Under the pieces are notes generated by a model. The model saw only the letters and a program-made list of their open reading frames with translations, was not told the DNA's origin and did not search any database. Shown here piece after piece: positions 53,555-62,196 of a stretch of DNA of 64,000 nt. Source of the DNA: Streptomyces sp. NBC_01481. Lineage in GTDB: Bacteria > Actinomycetota > Actinomycetes > Streptomycetales > Streptomycetaceae. Within the stretch, counting starts at the first letter, position 1. Every line of letters begins with the position of its first letter. Location: the NCBI RefSeq assembly GCF_026339995.1, contig NZ_JAPEPT010000002.1:917001-981000 (forward strand), in the 5' to 3' direction. A program made the position numbers and the translations under genes.

Positions 53555-53968
53555 ATGAAGTATCTGGTGATGATCCAGGGCACGCAGGACGACTACGAGG
53601 CGATGCGCGGTCAGGCGTCCGGCGCCAGCCCGGGCTGGAGCGAGAAGGAACTGCAGGCGATGTTCGCCTTCATGGGCGAGGTCAACAACGATCTCTCCGA
53701 GTCCGGTGAGCTCGTCGACGGCCAGGGGCTCGCCGAGCCCGCCAAGACCCGGTTCGTCAGCCTCGGCGAGGACGGGCGGCCCGTGATCACCGACGGGCCC
53801 TACAGCGAGACCAAGGAACTGCTCGCCGGCTACTGGGTGCTCGACTGCGAGAGCCTGGAACGGGTCACCGAGATCGCCGCGCGGGTCGCGACCTGCCCCG
53901 TGCCCGAGGGGACGCCCGCCTACCCGGTGATCATCCGGCCGATCCTCGACGAGGGAGGCGATCTGTGA
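53555..53968 (+). CDS. YCII/DGPF-domain protein (ECF42 partner)
   Basis: 137 residues from ATG at 53555 (GAAGGAG upstream). The dimeric alpha+beta YCII fold includes MKYLVMIQGTQDDYEAM and the DGPF-type segment ITDGPYSETKELLAGYW. DGPF proteins are the constant neighbours of ECF42 sigma factors, though there is no anti-sigma factor and their role is not settled. The stop overlaps the sigma gene start (GTGA). Confidence 0.93.
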   Translation: MKYLVMIQGTQDDYEAMRGQASGASPGWSEKELQAMFAFMGEVNNDLSESGELVDGQGLAEPAKTRFVSLGEDGRPVITDGPYSETKELLAGYWVLDCESLERVTEIAARVATCPVPEGTPAYPVIIRPILDEGGDL

Positions 53969-55203
53969 GACGTGGGTCCGGCATCGAGGACCTGCTGCGC
54001 CTGCACGCGCCGCAGGTCCTCGGTGCGCTGGTGCGGCGGTACGGGCACTTCGACCTCGCCGAGGACTCCGTACAGGAGGCGCTGCTCGCGGCCGCGCAGC
54101 AGTGGCCCGAGTCGGGGCTCCCCGACAATCCGCGCGGGTGGCTGATCAAGGTCGCCTCCCGCCGTCTCACGGAAGCCCTGCGCAGCGAGGAGGCCCGGCG
54201 CAGACGCGAGGAGACCGTCGCCGCGCTCACCCCCAGGGACGCGTTCACCGCGCCCGCGCCCGGGGAGAGCCGCGCGCCCTCCGACGACGACACGCTCACG
54301 CTGCTCTTCCTGTGCTGCCACCCCGCACTCACGCCGGCCGCCCAGATCGCGCTCACCCTGCGCGCGGTCGGCGGTCTGACGACGGCCGAGATCGCCCGCG
54401 CCCATCTCGTGCCCGAGGTGACGATGGCGCAGCGCATCAGCAGGGCCAAGCAGAAGATCAAGGGCGTGGCGTTCCGACAGCCGGGGCCCGAGGACCGCGA
54501 TCAGCGGCTCGCCGCCGTGCTGCAGGTGCTCTACCTGATCTTCAACGAGGGCTATACGGCGACCTCCGGCCGCGATCTGCACCGCGCCGACCTCGCCGGT
54601 GAGGCGATCCGGCTGACCCGGGCCGTGCGCAGACTGCTGCCCAGCGACGGGACGGTGACCGGGCTGCTCGCCCTGATGCTGCTCACCGACGCCCGCAGCG
54701 CCGCGCGCACCGGACCGCACGGCGAGCTCGTCCCGCTCGACGAGCAGGACCGGGGTCTGTGGGACGCGAAGGCGATCGCCGAGGGGACCGCGCTGGTGGA
54801 GGAGGCGCTGTCGGAGGGACCGGCGGGGGCGTACCAGCTGCAGGCGGCGATCGCGGCCCTGCACGACGAGGCGGCGCGTGCGCAGGACACCGACTGGCCG
54901 CAGATTCTCGCGCTGTACGACCTGCTCGTACGCCGTGCTCCCGAGCCGATGGCCGAGCTGGGCCGTGCCGTGGCCGTCGCCATGGTGCACGGTCCCGAGG
55001 CCGGGCTCGCCGAAGTGGCCGAGCTGGAGGACCGGTTGGCGGGGCATCACCGGCTGGACGCCGTGCGGGCGCATCTGCTGGAGAAGGCGGGGGATGCCGA
55101 AGGAGCCAGGGCCGCCTACCAGTTGGCGGCCCGGCGCACCCTCAGCGTCCCGGAGACGCGCTACCTCCAGATGCGGGCGGCCCGGCTGCTGCCCCCGAAG
55201 TAG
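53965..55203 (+). CDS. ECF42-type RNA polymerase sigma factor
   Basis: 412 residues, GTG start overlapping the DGPF gene. Sigma region 2 (residues about 10-75, with DLAEDSVQEALL) and region 4 (TTAEIARAHLVPEVTMAQRISR) are followed by a 200-residue helical/TPR-like extension (DUF6596). This extension replaces an anti-sigma factor in ECF42 and is needed for activity in characterised members. Probably autoregulated from 53474-53500. Confidence 0.93.
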   Translation: MRRGSGIEDLLRLHAPQVLGALVRRYGHFDLAEDSVQEALLAAAQQWPESGLPDNPRGWLIKVASRRLTEALRSEEARRRREETVAALTPRDAFTAPAPGESRAPSDDDTLTLLFLCCHPALTPAAQIALTLRAVGGLTTAEIARAHLVPEVTMAQRISRAKQKIKGVAFRQPGPEDRDQRLAAVLQVLYLIFNEGYTATSGRDLHRADLAGEAIRLTRAVRRLLPSDGTVTGLLALMLLTDARSAARTGPHGELVPLDEQDRGLWDAKAIAEGTALVEEALSEGPAGAYQLQAAIAALHDEAARAQDTDWPQILALYDLLVRRAPEPMAELGRAVAVAMVHGPEAGLAEVAELEDRLAGHHRLDAVRAHLLEKAGDAEGARAAYQLAARRTLSVPETRYLQMRAARLLPPK

Positions 55204-55508
55204 CTTCCCCGTGCCTCTGGACAACCCGCAGGTCAGAGGCGGATTTCCGGCTTCCGTTCGCTGTTGCAGAGTGGTGACAGTACGGGGATTGCCCGGCTGA
55301 TCTTCAGCGGTGAGGATGAGCACATCGCCGCAAGCCGGTACCGAACAGGGCCGGACGGAAGGCGAGTTCTGATGCGGCTCGCCACGCGAGCTCTCTCATC
55401 CCGTACCACCGCCTGCCGCGGCGCGCTCTGTCGCGCTGGTCTCTCGGCCGACTGCTGCCCATCCAGCGGCAGTCAGGCCCCTAGTCGATTCCTTGGGGGG
55501 AGTCCACC
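55204..55508. other. Intergenic region before the LANTG protein
   Basis: No gene found. It ends in the ribosome site TTGGGGGGAG before the ATG at 55509. No terminator is obvious after the sigma factor gene. Confidence 0.4.
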
Positions 55509-56732
55509 ATGTCCGCTCGCTTCGCCTCCGCCGCCGCGCTCACTGTCGCCGCCGCCGTCGGCACCACGCTTGTCCCGCTCAGCGCCCACGCCGCCCCGGT
55601 GGCCCCCCAGAAGCCCCTCACCATCGAGCTGGGCACTCCGGCGCCGACCGGGCCGCTGACCCGGGGCGGGGCGAGCGAGACGTTCACGTTCACCGTGAAG
55701 AACTCCGCGGACAAGCCGGTGGACTTCCAGCCGTGGCTGATCGGGGACACGGACGGCGCGAGCCCCATCGCGGCCTCGCACGTCGTCTTCGACGTGCAGC
55801 CGGTGAACGCCCCGGCGACCGACGAGTTCGTCAGCCAGGAGGGCACAGGCGCGCAGGGCGTGTTCTACCCGGCCGCGAAGGGCAAGAGCGCCTCCTTCTC
55901 GGTGCCCGCCAAGGGCGAGCTGAGCTGGAAGGTCTCCGTCGGCCTCGGCAAGAACTACCCCTCCAACAATGGCAATCTGAAGTTTCTGGCCGACGACCTC
56001 GCCGAGAACACCAAGCGCGAGCAGGACGACACCCTGGTCTTCGAGGCCAGCCCGAAGATCAACACAGGGCCCGCCTCCTTGATGCTCGAGACCGACGAGA
56101 ACGCTCCCATCAAGCCCGGCACGGCGGGCACCGTCGACATCGTCCACCAGCTCAAGGGCGGGGTGACCTTCGACTCCGACCTGAGGACCGTCCTGGAGGT
56201 CGCCGAGGAGCCCGGCTCCACGGTGAAGATCCCCGAGCTGGTGATCGAGGAGCTGGGCGAGGACGGCAAGTACACCAAGGTCAAGAAGTTCAAGGGCGAG
56301 GAGAAGTGGCAGCCGGCGGACGTCAGCAAGAGCCACATCTACAAGCGCACCAGGCTTCGCGTGAGCGTCATCGACTTCAAGGGCATCCAGAAGCCGGTCA
56401 AGCTCACGCTGCGCGCGACGACCGGGCTCACCGAGGGCAACACCCATCCGTTCCTGGGGGCCGAGGGCAGGATCACCGTCGCCCCCGAGCGCGGCACCAC
56501 CCAGCCGAGCGCGACGCCCTCAGCGACGCCGTCCGCGACCGCTTCCGCCACGCCCTCTGTGACCCCGTCCTCCTTGGCCACGGCGGTGGCCGGCGGTAAC
56601 ACCCCCGTCACCACCACCGGCGCCCTCGCCAACACCGGATCTTCCGGCTCCACCCGGTACGCGGCCCTTGCCGCTGCCGCCCTGATCGCGGCCGGCGGAG
56701 CCCTCACCGCACTGCGTCTGCGACGCCGCTGA
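55509..56732 (+). CDS. Secreted LAXTG-sorted surface protein
   Basis: 407 residues. The Sec signal ends PLSAHA/APVAP. The body has two Ig-like beta-sandwich modules (SETFTFTVKNSADKPVDF and a later TLRATTG segment), then a Ser/Thr/Pro-rich wall-spanning linker. It ends LANTG + hydrophobic helix + RLRRR, the sorting signal recognised by class E sortases (LAXTG). It should be covalently attached to peptidoglycan. The sortase is not in this window. The next gene is tRNA-fMet. Confidence 0.88.
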   Translation: MSARFASAAALTVAAAVGTTLVPLSAHAAPVAPQKPLTIELGTPAPTGPLTRGGASETFTFTVKNSADKPVDFQPWLIGDTDGASPIAASHVVFDVQPVNAPATDEFVSQEGTGAQGVFYPAAKGKSASFSVPAKGELSWKVSVGLGKNYPSNNGNLKFLADDLAENTKREQDDTLVFEASPKINTGPASLMLETDENAPIKPGTAGTVDIVHQLKGGVTFDSDLRTVLEVAEEPGSTVKIPELVIEELGEDGKYTKVKKFKGEEKWQPADVSKSHIYKRTRLRVSVIDFKGIQKPVKLTLRATTGLTEGNTHPFLGAEGRITVAPERGTTQPSATPSATPSATASATPSVTPSSLATAVAGGNTPVTTTGALANTGSSGSTRYAALAAAALIAAGGALTALRLRRR

Positions 56733-56742
56733 ACAAAATGGA

Positions 56743-56770
56743 TTTGATCTTGCTCCGGATGGCGTAAGGT
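56743..56770 (+). promoter_or_regulatory. Promoter candidate for tRNA-fMet
   Basis: TTTGAT (56743-56748) and TAAGGT (56765-56770) are spaced by 16, and the -10 ends 12 bases before the tRNA 5' end. Confidence 0.45.
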
Positions 56771-56782
56771 GGTGTTCACCGA

Positions 56783-56856
56783 CGCGGGGTGGAGCAGCTC
56801 GGTAGCTCGCTGGGCTCATAACCCAGAGGTCGCAGGTTCAAATCCTGTCCCCGCTA
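56783..56856 (+). tRNA. Initiator tRNA-Met (anticodon CAT)
   Basis: 74 nt with anticodon loop CTCATAA and three G-C pairs in the anticodon stem (GGG/CCC). There is an unpaired first position (C1 against U72). These are the two hallmarks of the initiator fMet tRNA. Confidence 0.95.
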
Positions 56857-56861
56857 CTGAC

Positions 56862-56901
56862 GACAGTGGCCCGGCACTCGACAGAGTGCCGGGCCACTGT
56901 C
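56862..56901 (+). terminator. Terminator after tRNA-fMet
   Basis: A perfect 18-bp stem beginning GACAGTGGCCCGG, loop GACA, directly after the tRNA. Confidence 0.88.
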
Positions 56902-57021
56902 GTGTACGGGCTCCGAGCATCGCCCGGTTGGCCGACGGCGACTCGCCGCCCGGCGCGGCTACGGCCAGCCTGGGAAGGGCGCGGTACCGCAGCCGTGTGG
57001 GGACCGGGCAGGAGAGCACCC

Positions 57022-58185
57022 TTGGCCGAGCGAGAGCAGGGCGGAGCGGACATCTCCCGCGGATTCGTCCGCCTGCTGCCCGCCCTGATGATCGTCGGCG
57101 GCGCGATCTTCGACCTCGCGACGCCGCCCCGGTTCACCGCGGTCCCGCTGTTCGCGGCCGCACCGCTGATCGCGGCTCCCATCTTCACCTGGGTGGGCAC
57201 CCTGCTGGTCGGTATCGCGGCGATCCTCGGCGTGACCGGGCTGCATTTCTACAACCACACCCTCTCGCAGATCACGGCGTTCACCGAGCTGACCACTGTG
57301 ATCACCGTCGCGGGCCTCGCGCTGCTGATCAACCGAGTCGTACGGCTCGGCAGCCAGCGCCTCGCGTCGGCCCGGGTGATCGCCGAAACCGCGCAGCGCG
57401 CCGTGCTGCCGACGCCCCCGGAGCGGATCGGGGGGCTGCACGTCGCCGCGCGGTACGAGGCGGCGCAGGCGGACGCGTTCATCGGCGGCGACCTCTTCGC
57501 CGTACAGGACACGCCCTTCGGGGTGCGGCTGGTCGTCGGGGACGTACGGGGCAAGGGGATGCAGGCGGTCGAGGCGGTGGCCGTGGTCATCGGGGCGTTC
57601 CGGGAGGCTGCAGAGCAGGAGAGCTCGCTGGAAGGCGTCGCCGCGCGGCTGGAGCGGGCACTGGTGCGCGAGGGCGCGCGGCACAACCTGGACGCGGTCG
57701 AGGGGTTCACCACCGCCGTACTGGCCGAGATCCCGCGCGGTGATCGCGTCGTACGGATCGTGAACCGGGGCCATCCGGAGCCGCTCCTGCTGTACGCGGA
57801 CGGGAACGTGAACATCCTGGAGCCGACCCAGGCTGCGCTGCCGCTCGGTATGGGTCTCGGGATCTGGCCGGACCGCTCCGACGCGCACCGGCTGCCCCCC
57901 GGGGCCACGCTCCTTCTCTATACGGACGGGCTGTCCGAGGCGCGCGACGCGAGCGGCGTTTTCTACGACCCCGGCCGGCGGCTGGCGGGGCGGCTGTTCC
58001 CCGGGCCCGAGGAGCTGCTGGACGCCTTGGTGGACGACGTACGACGCCATACGGGTGGCGGCACGACGGACGACATGGCGCTGCTTGCGGTCAGCCGCCC
58101 CGCGGAGGGGCAGCAGGAGCGCCGCAGGACCGTGCCCGTGATCGGCGGGGGCGGGCGGGACGGCGGGGACCAGGGCGGCGAGTGA
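57022..58185 (+). CDS. Membrane-bound SpoIIE-type protein phosphatase
   Basis: 387 residues from a TTG at 57022 with GGAGAG 5 bases upstream; upstream codons in the frame have no family sequence. Three N-terminal membrane helices (about 13-95) precede a PP2C/SpoIIE domain (about 130-360). Metal-binding motifs seen are GGDLFAV, VVGDVRGKGM and YTDGLSEARD, with a C-terminal TDDMALLAV. Such enzymes dephosphorylate anti-sigma antagonists. No anti-sigma or antagonist partner is adjacent. Confidence 0.87.
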   Translation: MAEREQGGADISRGFVRLLPALMIVGGAIFDLATPPRFTAVPLFAAAPLIAAPIFTWVGTLLVGIAAILGVTGLHFYNHTLSQITAFTELTTVITVAGLALLINRVVRLGSQRLASARVIAETAQRAVLPTPPERIGGLHVAARYEAAQADAFIGGDLFAVQDTPFGVRLVVGDVRGKGMQAVEAVAVVIGAFREAAEQESSLEGVAARLERALVREGARHNLDAVEGFTTAVLAEIPRGDRVVRIVNRGHPEPLLLYADGNVNILEPTQAALPLGMGLGIWPDRSDAHRLPPGATLLLYTDGLSEARDASGVFYDPGRRLAGRLFPGPEELLDALVDDVRRHTGGGTTDDMALLAVSRPAEGQQERRRTVPVIGGGGRDGGDQGGE

Positions 58186-58491
58186 AGGCTCTGGCGGCTC
58201 GGCGTCGTGCGGCGCTGTGAAGCCGGACGCCGGCCGTCGGCTGTACGGATGGGCACGGTACGTAATCGAGAGGCACCCCTCCGCATAACATTTGATGCAC
58301 TGTCAGGTGGCGGGAGATGGCGGATGGTGCATGAGGGGCGATCAACTCACCCCACTCCGGGCGCTTGTGTCCGGTTAAGTCCCGGCGATGTTGTTAATGA
58401 TCAGTCGGAACAGCTTGGAATCGGGCCCCGGTGTCTATTAACGTTCGATAACGCAGCGCGGTCGTCCCAGTCGTCGCAAGAGGCGGCACCG
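58186..58491. other. Region upstream of the c-di-AMP riboswitch
   Basis: No gene is visible. AT-richer patches (around 58281-58300 and 58390-58400) suggest the promoter of the riboswitch-M23 transcript. Confidence 0.35.
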
Positions 58492-58642
58492 TGCGCACGC
58501 GCCGAATCCCGCAAGGGAACCGGGGAACCACCAATTGGGGTGAATCGGGCACCTTTTGCCGCTCTTGTCCGCGGCGGAAGCGCCCGTAGGAGACCTTCCT
58601 GCTCCGAACCCGTCAGCTAACCCGGTAGGCGAGAAGGAAGGA
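58492..58642 (+). promoter_or_regulatory. ydaO/yuaA c-di-AMP riboswitch
   Basis: The conserved blocks are clear: CGCCGAATCCCG...GGGGAACCACC, GGGGTGAATCGGGCA, then TAGGAGACC, CCGAACCCGTCAGCTAA and CGGTAGGC. This is the ydaO class that senses c-di-AMP. In actinobacteria it switches off cell-wall hydrolase genes, here the M23 peptidase that follows. Exact boundaries were estimated. Confidence 0.9.
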
Positions 58643-58657
58643 AAGGAGCACGCCTCA

Positions 58658-59707
58658 GTGGCGTCCAACAAACCTGCCCCGACAGCACCCTTCGAAACTG
58701 ACTTCTTCGGCGACGAGGTGGCAGAGCGGGCATGGGAGGAATGGAACCCCACCGAGGACTCCGTCCGTCCGGTGCGCGGCCGGCACCGTGTGATGAAGCA
58801 GCGCGGCGGACTCGCCCGCAGCTCCACGGTGCTCGGGGTCGGTGTGATCGCCGCGGTCGGCGCGGGCGGCATGGCCACCGCGCAGAGCAAGCCGCCGGTC
58901 TCCATATCGCTCCCCGACTCGATCGCGGACAACCTGCCCGACGCCAAGTCCCTTCCCGGCGTCGGCTCGTTCATGTCCGACGACTCCTCGGACGCCGACA
59001 CCGGGAACACCTCTCCGCTCACCTCGGCGACGCTCGCCGCTGACACCGGAACCGGCTCCGAGGCCGAGGCGCAGGGCTCCGCCGGTGAGGCGCTGCGCGC
59101 CCGCATCCTCCAGCAGGCCGATCAGCAGCGGGCCGAGGCGGACGCCGAGGCCAAGGCGGCCGCGGAGAAGCTCGCGGCCGAGAAGGCAGCGGCGGAGGCG
59201 AAGGCTCAGCAGACCGCGGCGGAGGCCGAGGCCGAGGCGGCGAAGCTCGCGGCCGAGAAGGCCGCGGCGGAGAAGGCGGAGGCCGAGCGCCTCGCCAAAC
59301 TCGCCGCGAGCTACGCGCTGCCGACCTCCTCGTACACGATCACCTCCACCTTCGGCGAGGCCGGATCGATGTGGTCCTCGGGCTACCACACCGGCCTGGA
59401 CTTCGCGGCCCCGACGGGCACGCCCCTCAAGGCCGTGCACAGCGGCACCGTCAAGTCGGCGGGCTGGTCCGGGTCTTACGGCTACCGCACGGTGCTGGAG
59501 CTCGAGGACGGCACGGAGATCTGGTATGCCCACCAGTCCTCGATCTCGGTCAGCGTCGGCCAGAAGGTGACGACGGGCGAGACGATCGGGCGCGTGGGTG
59601 CGACCGGCAATGTGACCGGCGCGCATCTGCACCTCGAGGTCCACACTGCGGGCGGGACCGGGATCGACCCGATGGCCTGGCTGCGGGACAAGGGCCTGAC
59701 CGTCTGA
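58658..59707 (+). CDS. M23 family cell-wall peptidase
   Basis: 349 residues from GTG at 58658 (AAGGAG 10 bases upstream). A cytoplasmic N-terminus with one membrane helix near 55-75 is followed by an Ala/Glu-rich coiled coil (about 145-215). The C-terminal LytM domain has the zinc motif HTGLDFAAPTG and HLHLEVH, intact. It cleaves peptidoglycan cross-bridges. The coiled coil may control activity. Expression is gated by the c-di-AMP riboswitch directly upstream. Confidence 0.93.
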   Translation: MASNKPAPTAPFETDFFGDEVAERAWEEWNPTEDSVRPVRGRHRVMKQRGGLARSSTVLGVGVIAAVGAGGMATAQSKPPVSISLPDSIADNLPDAKSLPGVGSFMSDDSSDADTGNTSPLTSATLAADTGTGSEAEAQGSAGEALRARILQQADQQRAEADAEAKAAAEKLAAEKAAAEAKAQQTAAEAEAEAAKLAAEKAAAEKAEAERLAKLAASYALPTSSYTITSTFGEAGSMWSSGYHTGLDFAAPTGTPLKAVHSGTVKSAGWSGSYGYRTVLELEDGTEIWYAHQSSISVSVGQKVTTGETIGRVGATGNVTGAHLHLEVHTAGGTGIDPMAWLRDKGLTV

Positions 59708-59717
59708 TTTCTCCGTG

Positions 59718-59752
59718 CGCCCCCTCGCGCCGCCGCTCGGCACGAGGGGGCG
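59718..59752 (+). terminator. Terminator after the M23 gene
   Basis: CGCCCCCTCG pairs exactly with CGAGGGGGCG, 10 bases past the stop. Confidence 0.8.
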
Positions 59753-59893
59753 TCCTGCGGATGCCCCTATGTGCGCAGTGCTCCGCACTCCCCTGAACGC
59801 CGGCAGTTCTGGCGCTCACCCCCCGACGCCAGGGCTGCCGGTCCCTATGCCCCCGGTCGCGTACGGCATGCGGACGGAACAGGCCGGACCGGC

Positions 59894-61228
59894 CTAGGAG
59901 CGGTACGGGTTGTAGCCGCCGTAGTCGCGGTGCGGGGGCGGGGTCCGTACCCGGCCCGTTGCCCGTGCCGCGTAGGTCAGCGCGGGAGACGCGACTTCCT
60001 TGCGCTGCCACAGGTGGTGCAGCAGCTCCTGCTCGCGCTCCATGAAGTCCGGGCCCGCCGTTCCGCGGTGAGCCCGGTGGCGTAGAAAGGCCAAGGTCGT
60101 CGCGAACCGCTCGTACTCCGAGACGGCGTGGGCCGCGGCCGGTCCGTGCGTACGGCGGGCGATGTCGCGGGCCATCGTGCGCGCCCGCATCGAGGAGAGC
60201 GCGCGCGGCTCGTCGGCCGTCAGCCAGCCGGCCGCCGCGTATGCGGGCAGTTCGGTGGATATCGTGCGCAGTTCGCGCTGCCGGGTCCAGATCGTGAGCC
60301 AGGTCAGCAGCCCGAAGACCGGGACCATGAACGCCCCGTACACCGCGTAGAAGCCGAACGGGCCGAAGAGCGACGCCGAGCCGTTCCACAGCGCGTGCAT
60401 GCCCATCGCGAGGGCGAGGCCCAGCAGCGGCAGCGCGATCCGCCGGAACCGCTGGCGCCGTGCGGCGAGCGCCGCGATCCCGAAGCCGATGCCCGTGAGC
60501 ACGGTGAAGAGCGGATGCGCGAACGGCGACATGACCACACGTACGAGGAAGGTCGCCGCGGTCACCGATGCCAGGCCCGAGGTGCCTATCTCCTGGTCCT
60601 CACCGAAGGCGTTGCCCAGGTAGAGGATGTTCTCGGTGAAGGCGAAGCCGGTCGCGGTGAAGCCCGCCACGACGACGCCGTCGACGATCCCGGTGAAATC
60701 CCGTCTGCGAAAGATGAAGATCAGCAAGATCGCCGCGGCCTTCGCGCTCTCCTCGACGACCGGGGCTATGACGGTCGCGCCGAGCGTGTCCGCGCTCGCC
60801 GGGTCGGCGGTCGCGGTGGCTATCCAGCGGGTCGCGAAGGTGTTCGCGATGATCGCGACGAGGGCGGCGGCGAAGGCGCCCCAGGCGAACGCGAACAGCA
60901 GATTCCGCCAGGGTCCCGGCTCGACCCGGTCCAGCCAGCGGAAGGCCGCGGCGAGAAGCGGGACGGGCAGGGTGGCGAGGCCCAGTCCGACCAGGAAGCC
61001 GTGGGTGCCGGTCTGTTCGCGTACGAGAGCGAGGATGACGAGGCCGGAGAGGGCGAGCAGGGTGATGACGACCCCGGCCCGAACCGCCTTGCTGCGCCAG
61101 AGCCGGGAGGCCCGGCGCGGTTTGTACCGCCAGCGGGCGCGCTCCGGCACGGCATCGAAGAGCGGCTGCTCGTCGAAGGCCGGGACCGCCGGATGCGGTG
61201 GGAGGTGCTGCGGGAACGACTCGGACAC
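59894..61228 (-). CDS. PrsW family intramembrane protease
   Basis: 444 residues, eight or nine membrane helices between about 50 and 310. The PrsW/CPBP-like motifs are intact: EESAK in a helix (VVEESAKAAA), FTENILY and MHALWNG with catalytic or metal-binding Glu and His. PrsW proteases cleave anti-sigma factors within the membrane. The long hydrophilic C-terminus is typical of Streptomyces forms. A GTG starts the gene. Confidence 0.9.
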   Translation of the reverse strand: MSESFPQHLPPHPAVPAFDEQPLFDAVPERARWRYKPRRASRLWRSKAVRAGVVITLLALSGLVILALVREQTGTHGFLVGLGLATLPVPLLAAAFRWLDRVEPGPWRNLLFAFAWGAFAAALVAIIANTFATRWIATATADPASADTLGATVIAPVVEESAKAAAILLIFIFRRRDFTGIVDGVVVAGFTATGFAFTENILYLGNAFGEDQEIGTSGLASVTAATFLVRVVMSPFAHPLFTVLTGIGFGIAALAARRQRFRRIALPLLGLALAMGMHALWNGSASLFGPFGFYAVYGAFMVPVFGLLTWLTIWTRQRELRTISTELPAYAAAGWLTADEPRALSSMRARTMARDIARRTHGPAAAHAVSEYERFATTLAFLRHRAHRGTAGPDFMEREQELLHHLWQRKEVASPALTYAARATGRVRTPPPHRDYGGYNPYRS

Positions 61229-61288
61229 CTGATGACCCTAACGAGGCACACTGACACCTGGCGATGGTGCACGGCACACTACCGAGGG

Positions 61289-62086
61289 TTATGCCGACTC
61301 CAACACGCGGCGGAACAGCAGGTCGTGCACCTTGTGGCCCTTGTCCAGGCCCTGCCCCTCGAACCGGGTGAGCGGCCGGAAGGCGGGGCGCGGGGCGAAG
61401 CCGCCGTGCTCCTGGGTGGTCTCGAAGTCCGGATGCGCCGAAAGCACGTCGAGCATCTGCTCGGCGTACGGCTCCCAGTCGGTCGCGCAGTGCAGGATCG
61501 CGCCGGGCTTCATACGGGGCGCGGCGAGACTGAGGAACTCGGGCTGGATCAGCCGGCGCTTGTGGTGGCGCTTCTTGGGCCAGGGGTCGGGGAAGTAGAC
61601 GCGCAGCCCGTCGAGCGAGCCGTGCGGAAGCATCTCGCGGAGCAGGATGATCGCGTCGCCGTTGGCGACACGGATGTTGGACAGCCCGTTCCGCTCCGCG
61701 AGACCGAGGAGATTGCCCTGCCCGGGCGTGTGCACGTCGACGGCGAGAATCCCGGTCCCGGGATCGGCGGCGGCCATCTGCGCGGTCGCCTCGCCCATCC
61801 CGAACCCGATCTCCAGGACGACCGGCAGCCCGCCGAACATCTCCTCGAGATCGAGGAGGCGCTGCCCGTCGATGTCCATGCCCCACCGGGGCCAGAGCCG
61901 CTCCAGGGCATCCCCCTGCCCGACGGTCACCCGACTCCGCCGCGGCTGGAAACTCCGGATCCGCCGCTCATGATGCGACCCGGCGGGATCGGCAGCGGGG
62001 CCCCCGGGGAACCGCGGCTCGCTCTTGGCGCGGAGGGGGGGACGGGACGGGGATTGGGCGGGGGTGGGGTTACGAAGCTCAGACAC
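61289..62086 (-). CDS. trmB: tRNA (guanine-N7-)-methyltransferase
   Basis: 265 residues. The SAM-binding motif EIGFGMGEAT (about residues 92-101) and the substrate motif FPDPWPKKRHHKRR are diagnostic. It methylates G46 in the tRNA variable loop. An extra N-terminal segment of about 40 residues is disordered. GTG start at 62086. The gene follows lhgO in the same direction, but a long hairpin lies between. Confidence 0.95.
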   Translation of the reverse strand: MSELRNPTPAQSPSRPPLRAKSEPRFPGGPAADPAGSHHERRIRSFQPRRSRVTVGQGDALERLWPRWGMDIDGQRLLDLEEMFGGLPVVLEIGFGMGEATAQMAAADPGTGILAVDVHTPGQGNLLGLAERNGLSNIRVANGDAIILLREMLPHGSLDGLRVYFPDPWPKKRHHKRRLIQPEFLSLAAPRMKPGAILHCATDWEPYAEQMLDVLSAHPDFETTQEHGGFAPRPAFRPLTRFEGQGLDKGHKVHDLLFRRVLESA

Positions 62087-62109
62087 AGTGGCTCGATTCT
62101 ACGGGCCGT

Positions 62110-62186
62110 CGCGGGGTGCGGGCCTTGGTGCGTCGTACGGCACCGGCGCACCCCGGACCCCAAGGCCCAAGCCACGGCACCCCGCG
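62110..62186. repeat. Long imperfect inverted repeat between lhgO and trmB
   Basis: CGCGGGGTGC (62110-62119) and GGCCTTGG (62121-62128) pair with CCAAGGCC (62160-62167) and GCACCCCGCG (62177-62186). It may terminate lhgO or fold in the trmB leader. Confidence 0.5.
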
Positions 62187-62196
62187 CCACCGGCCC

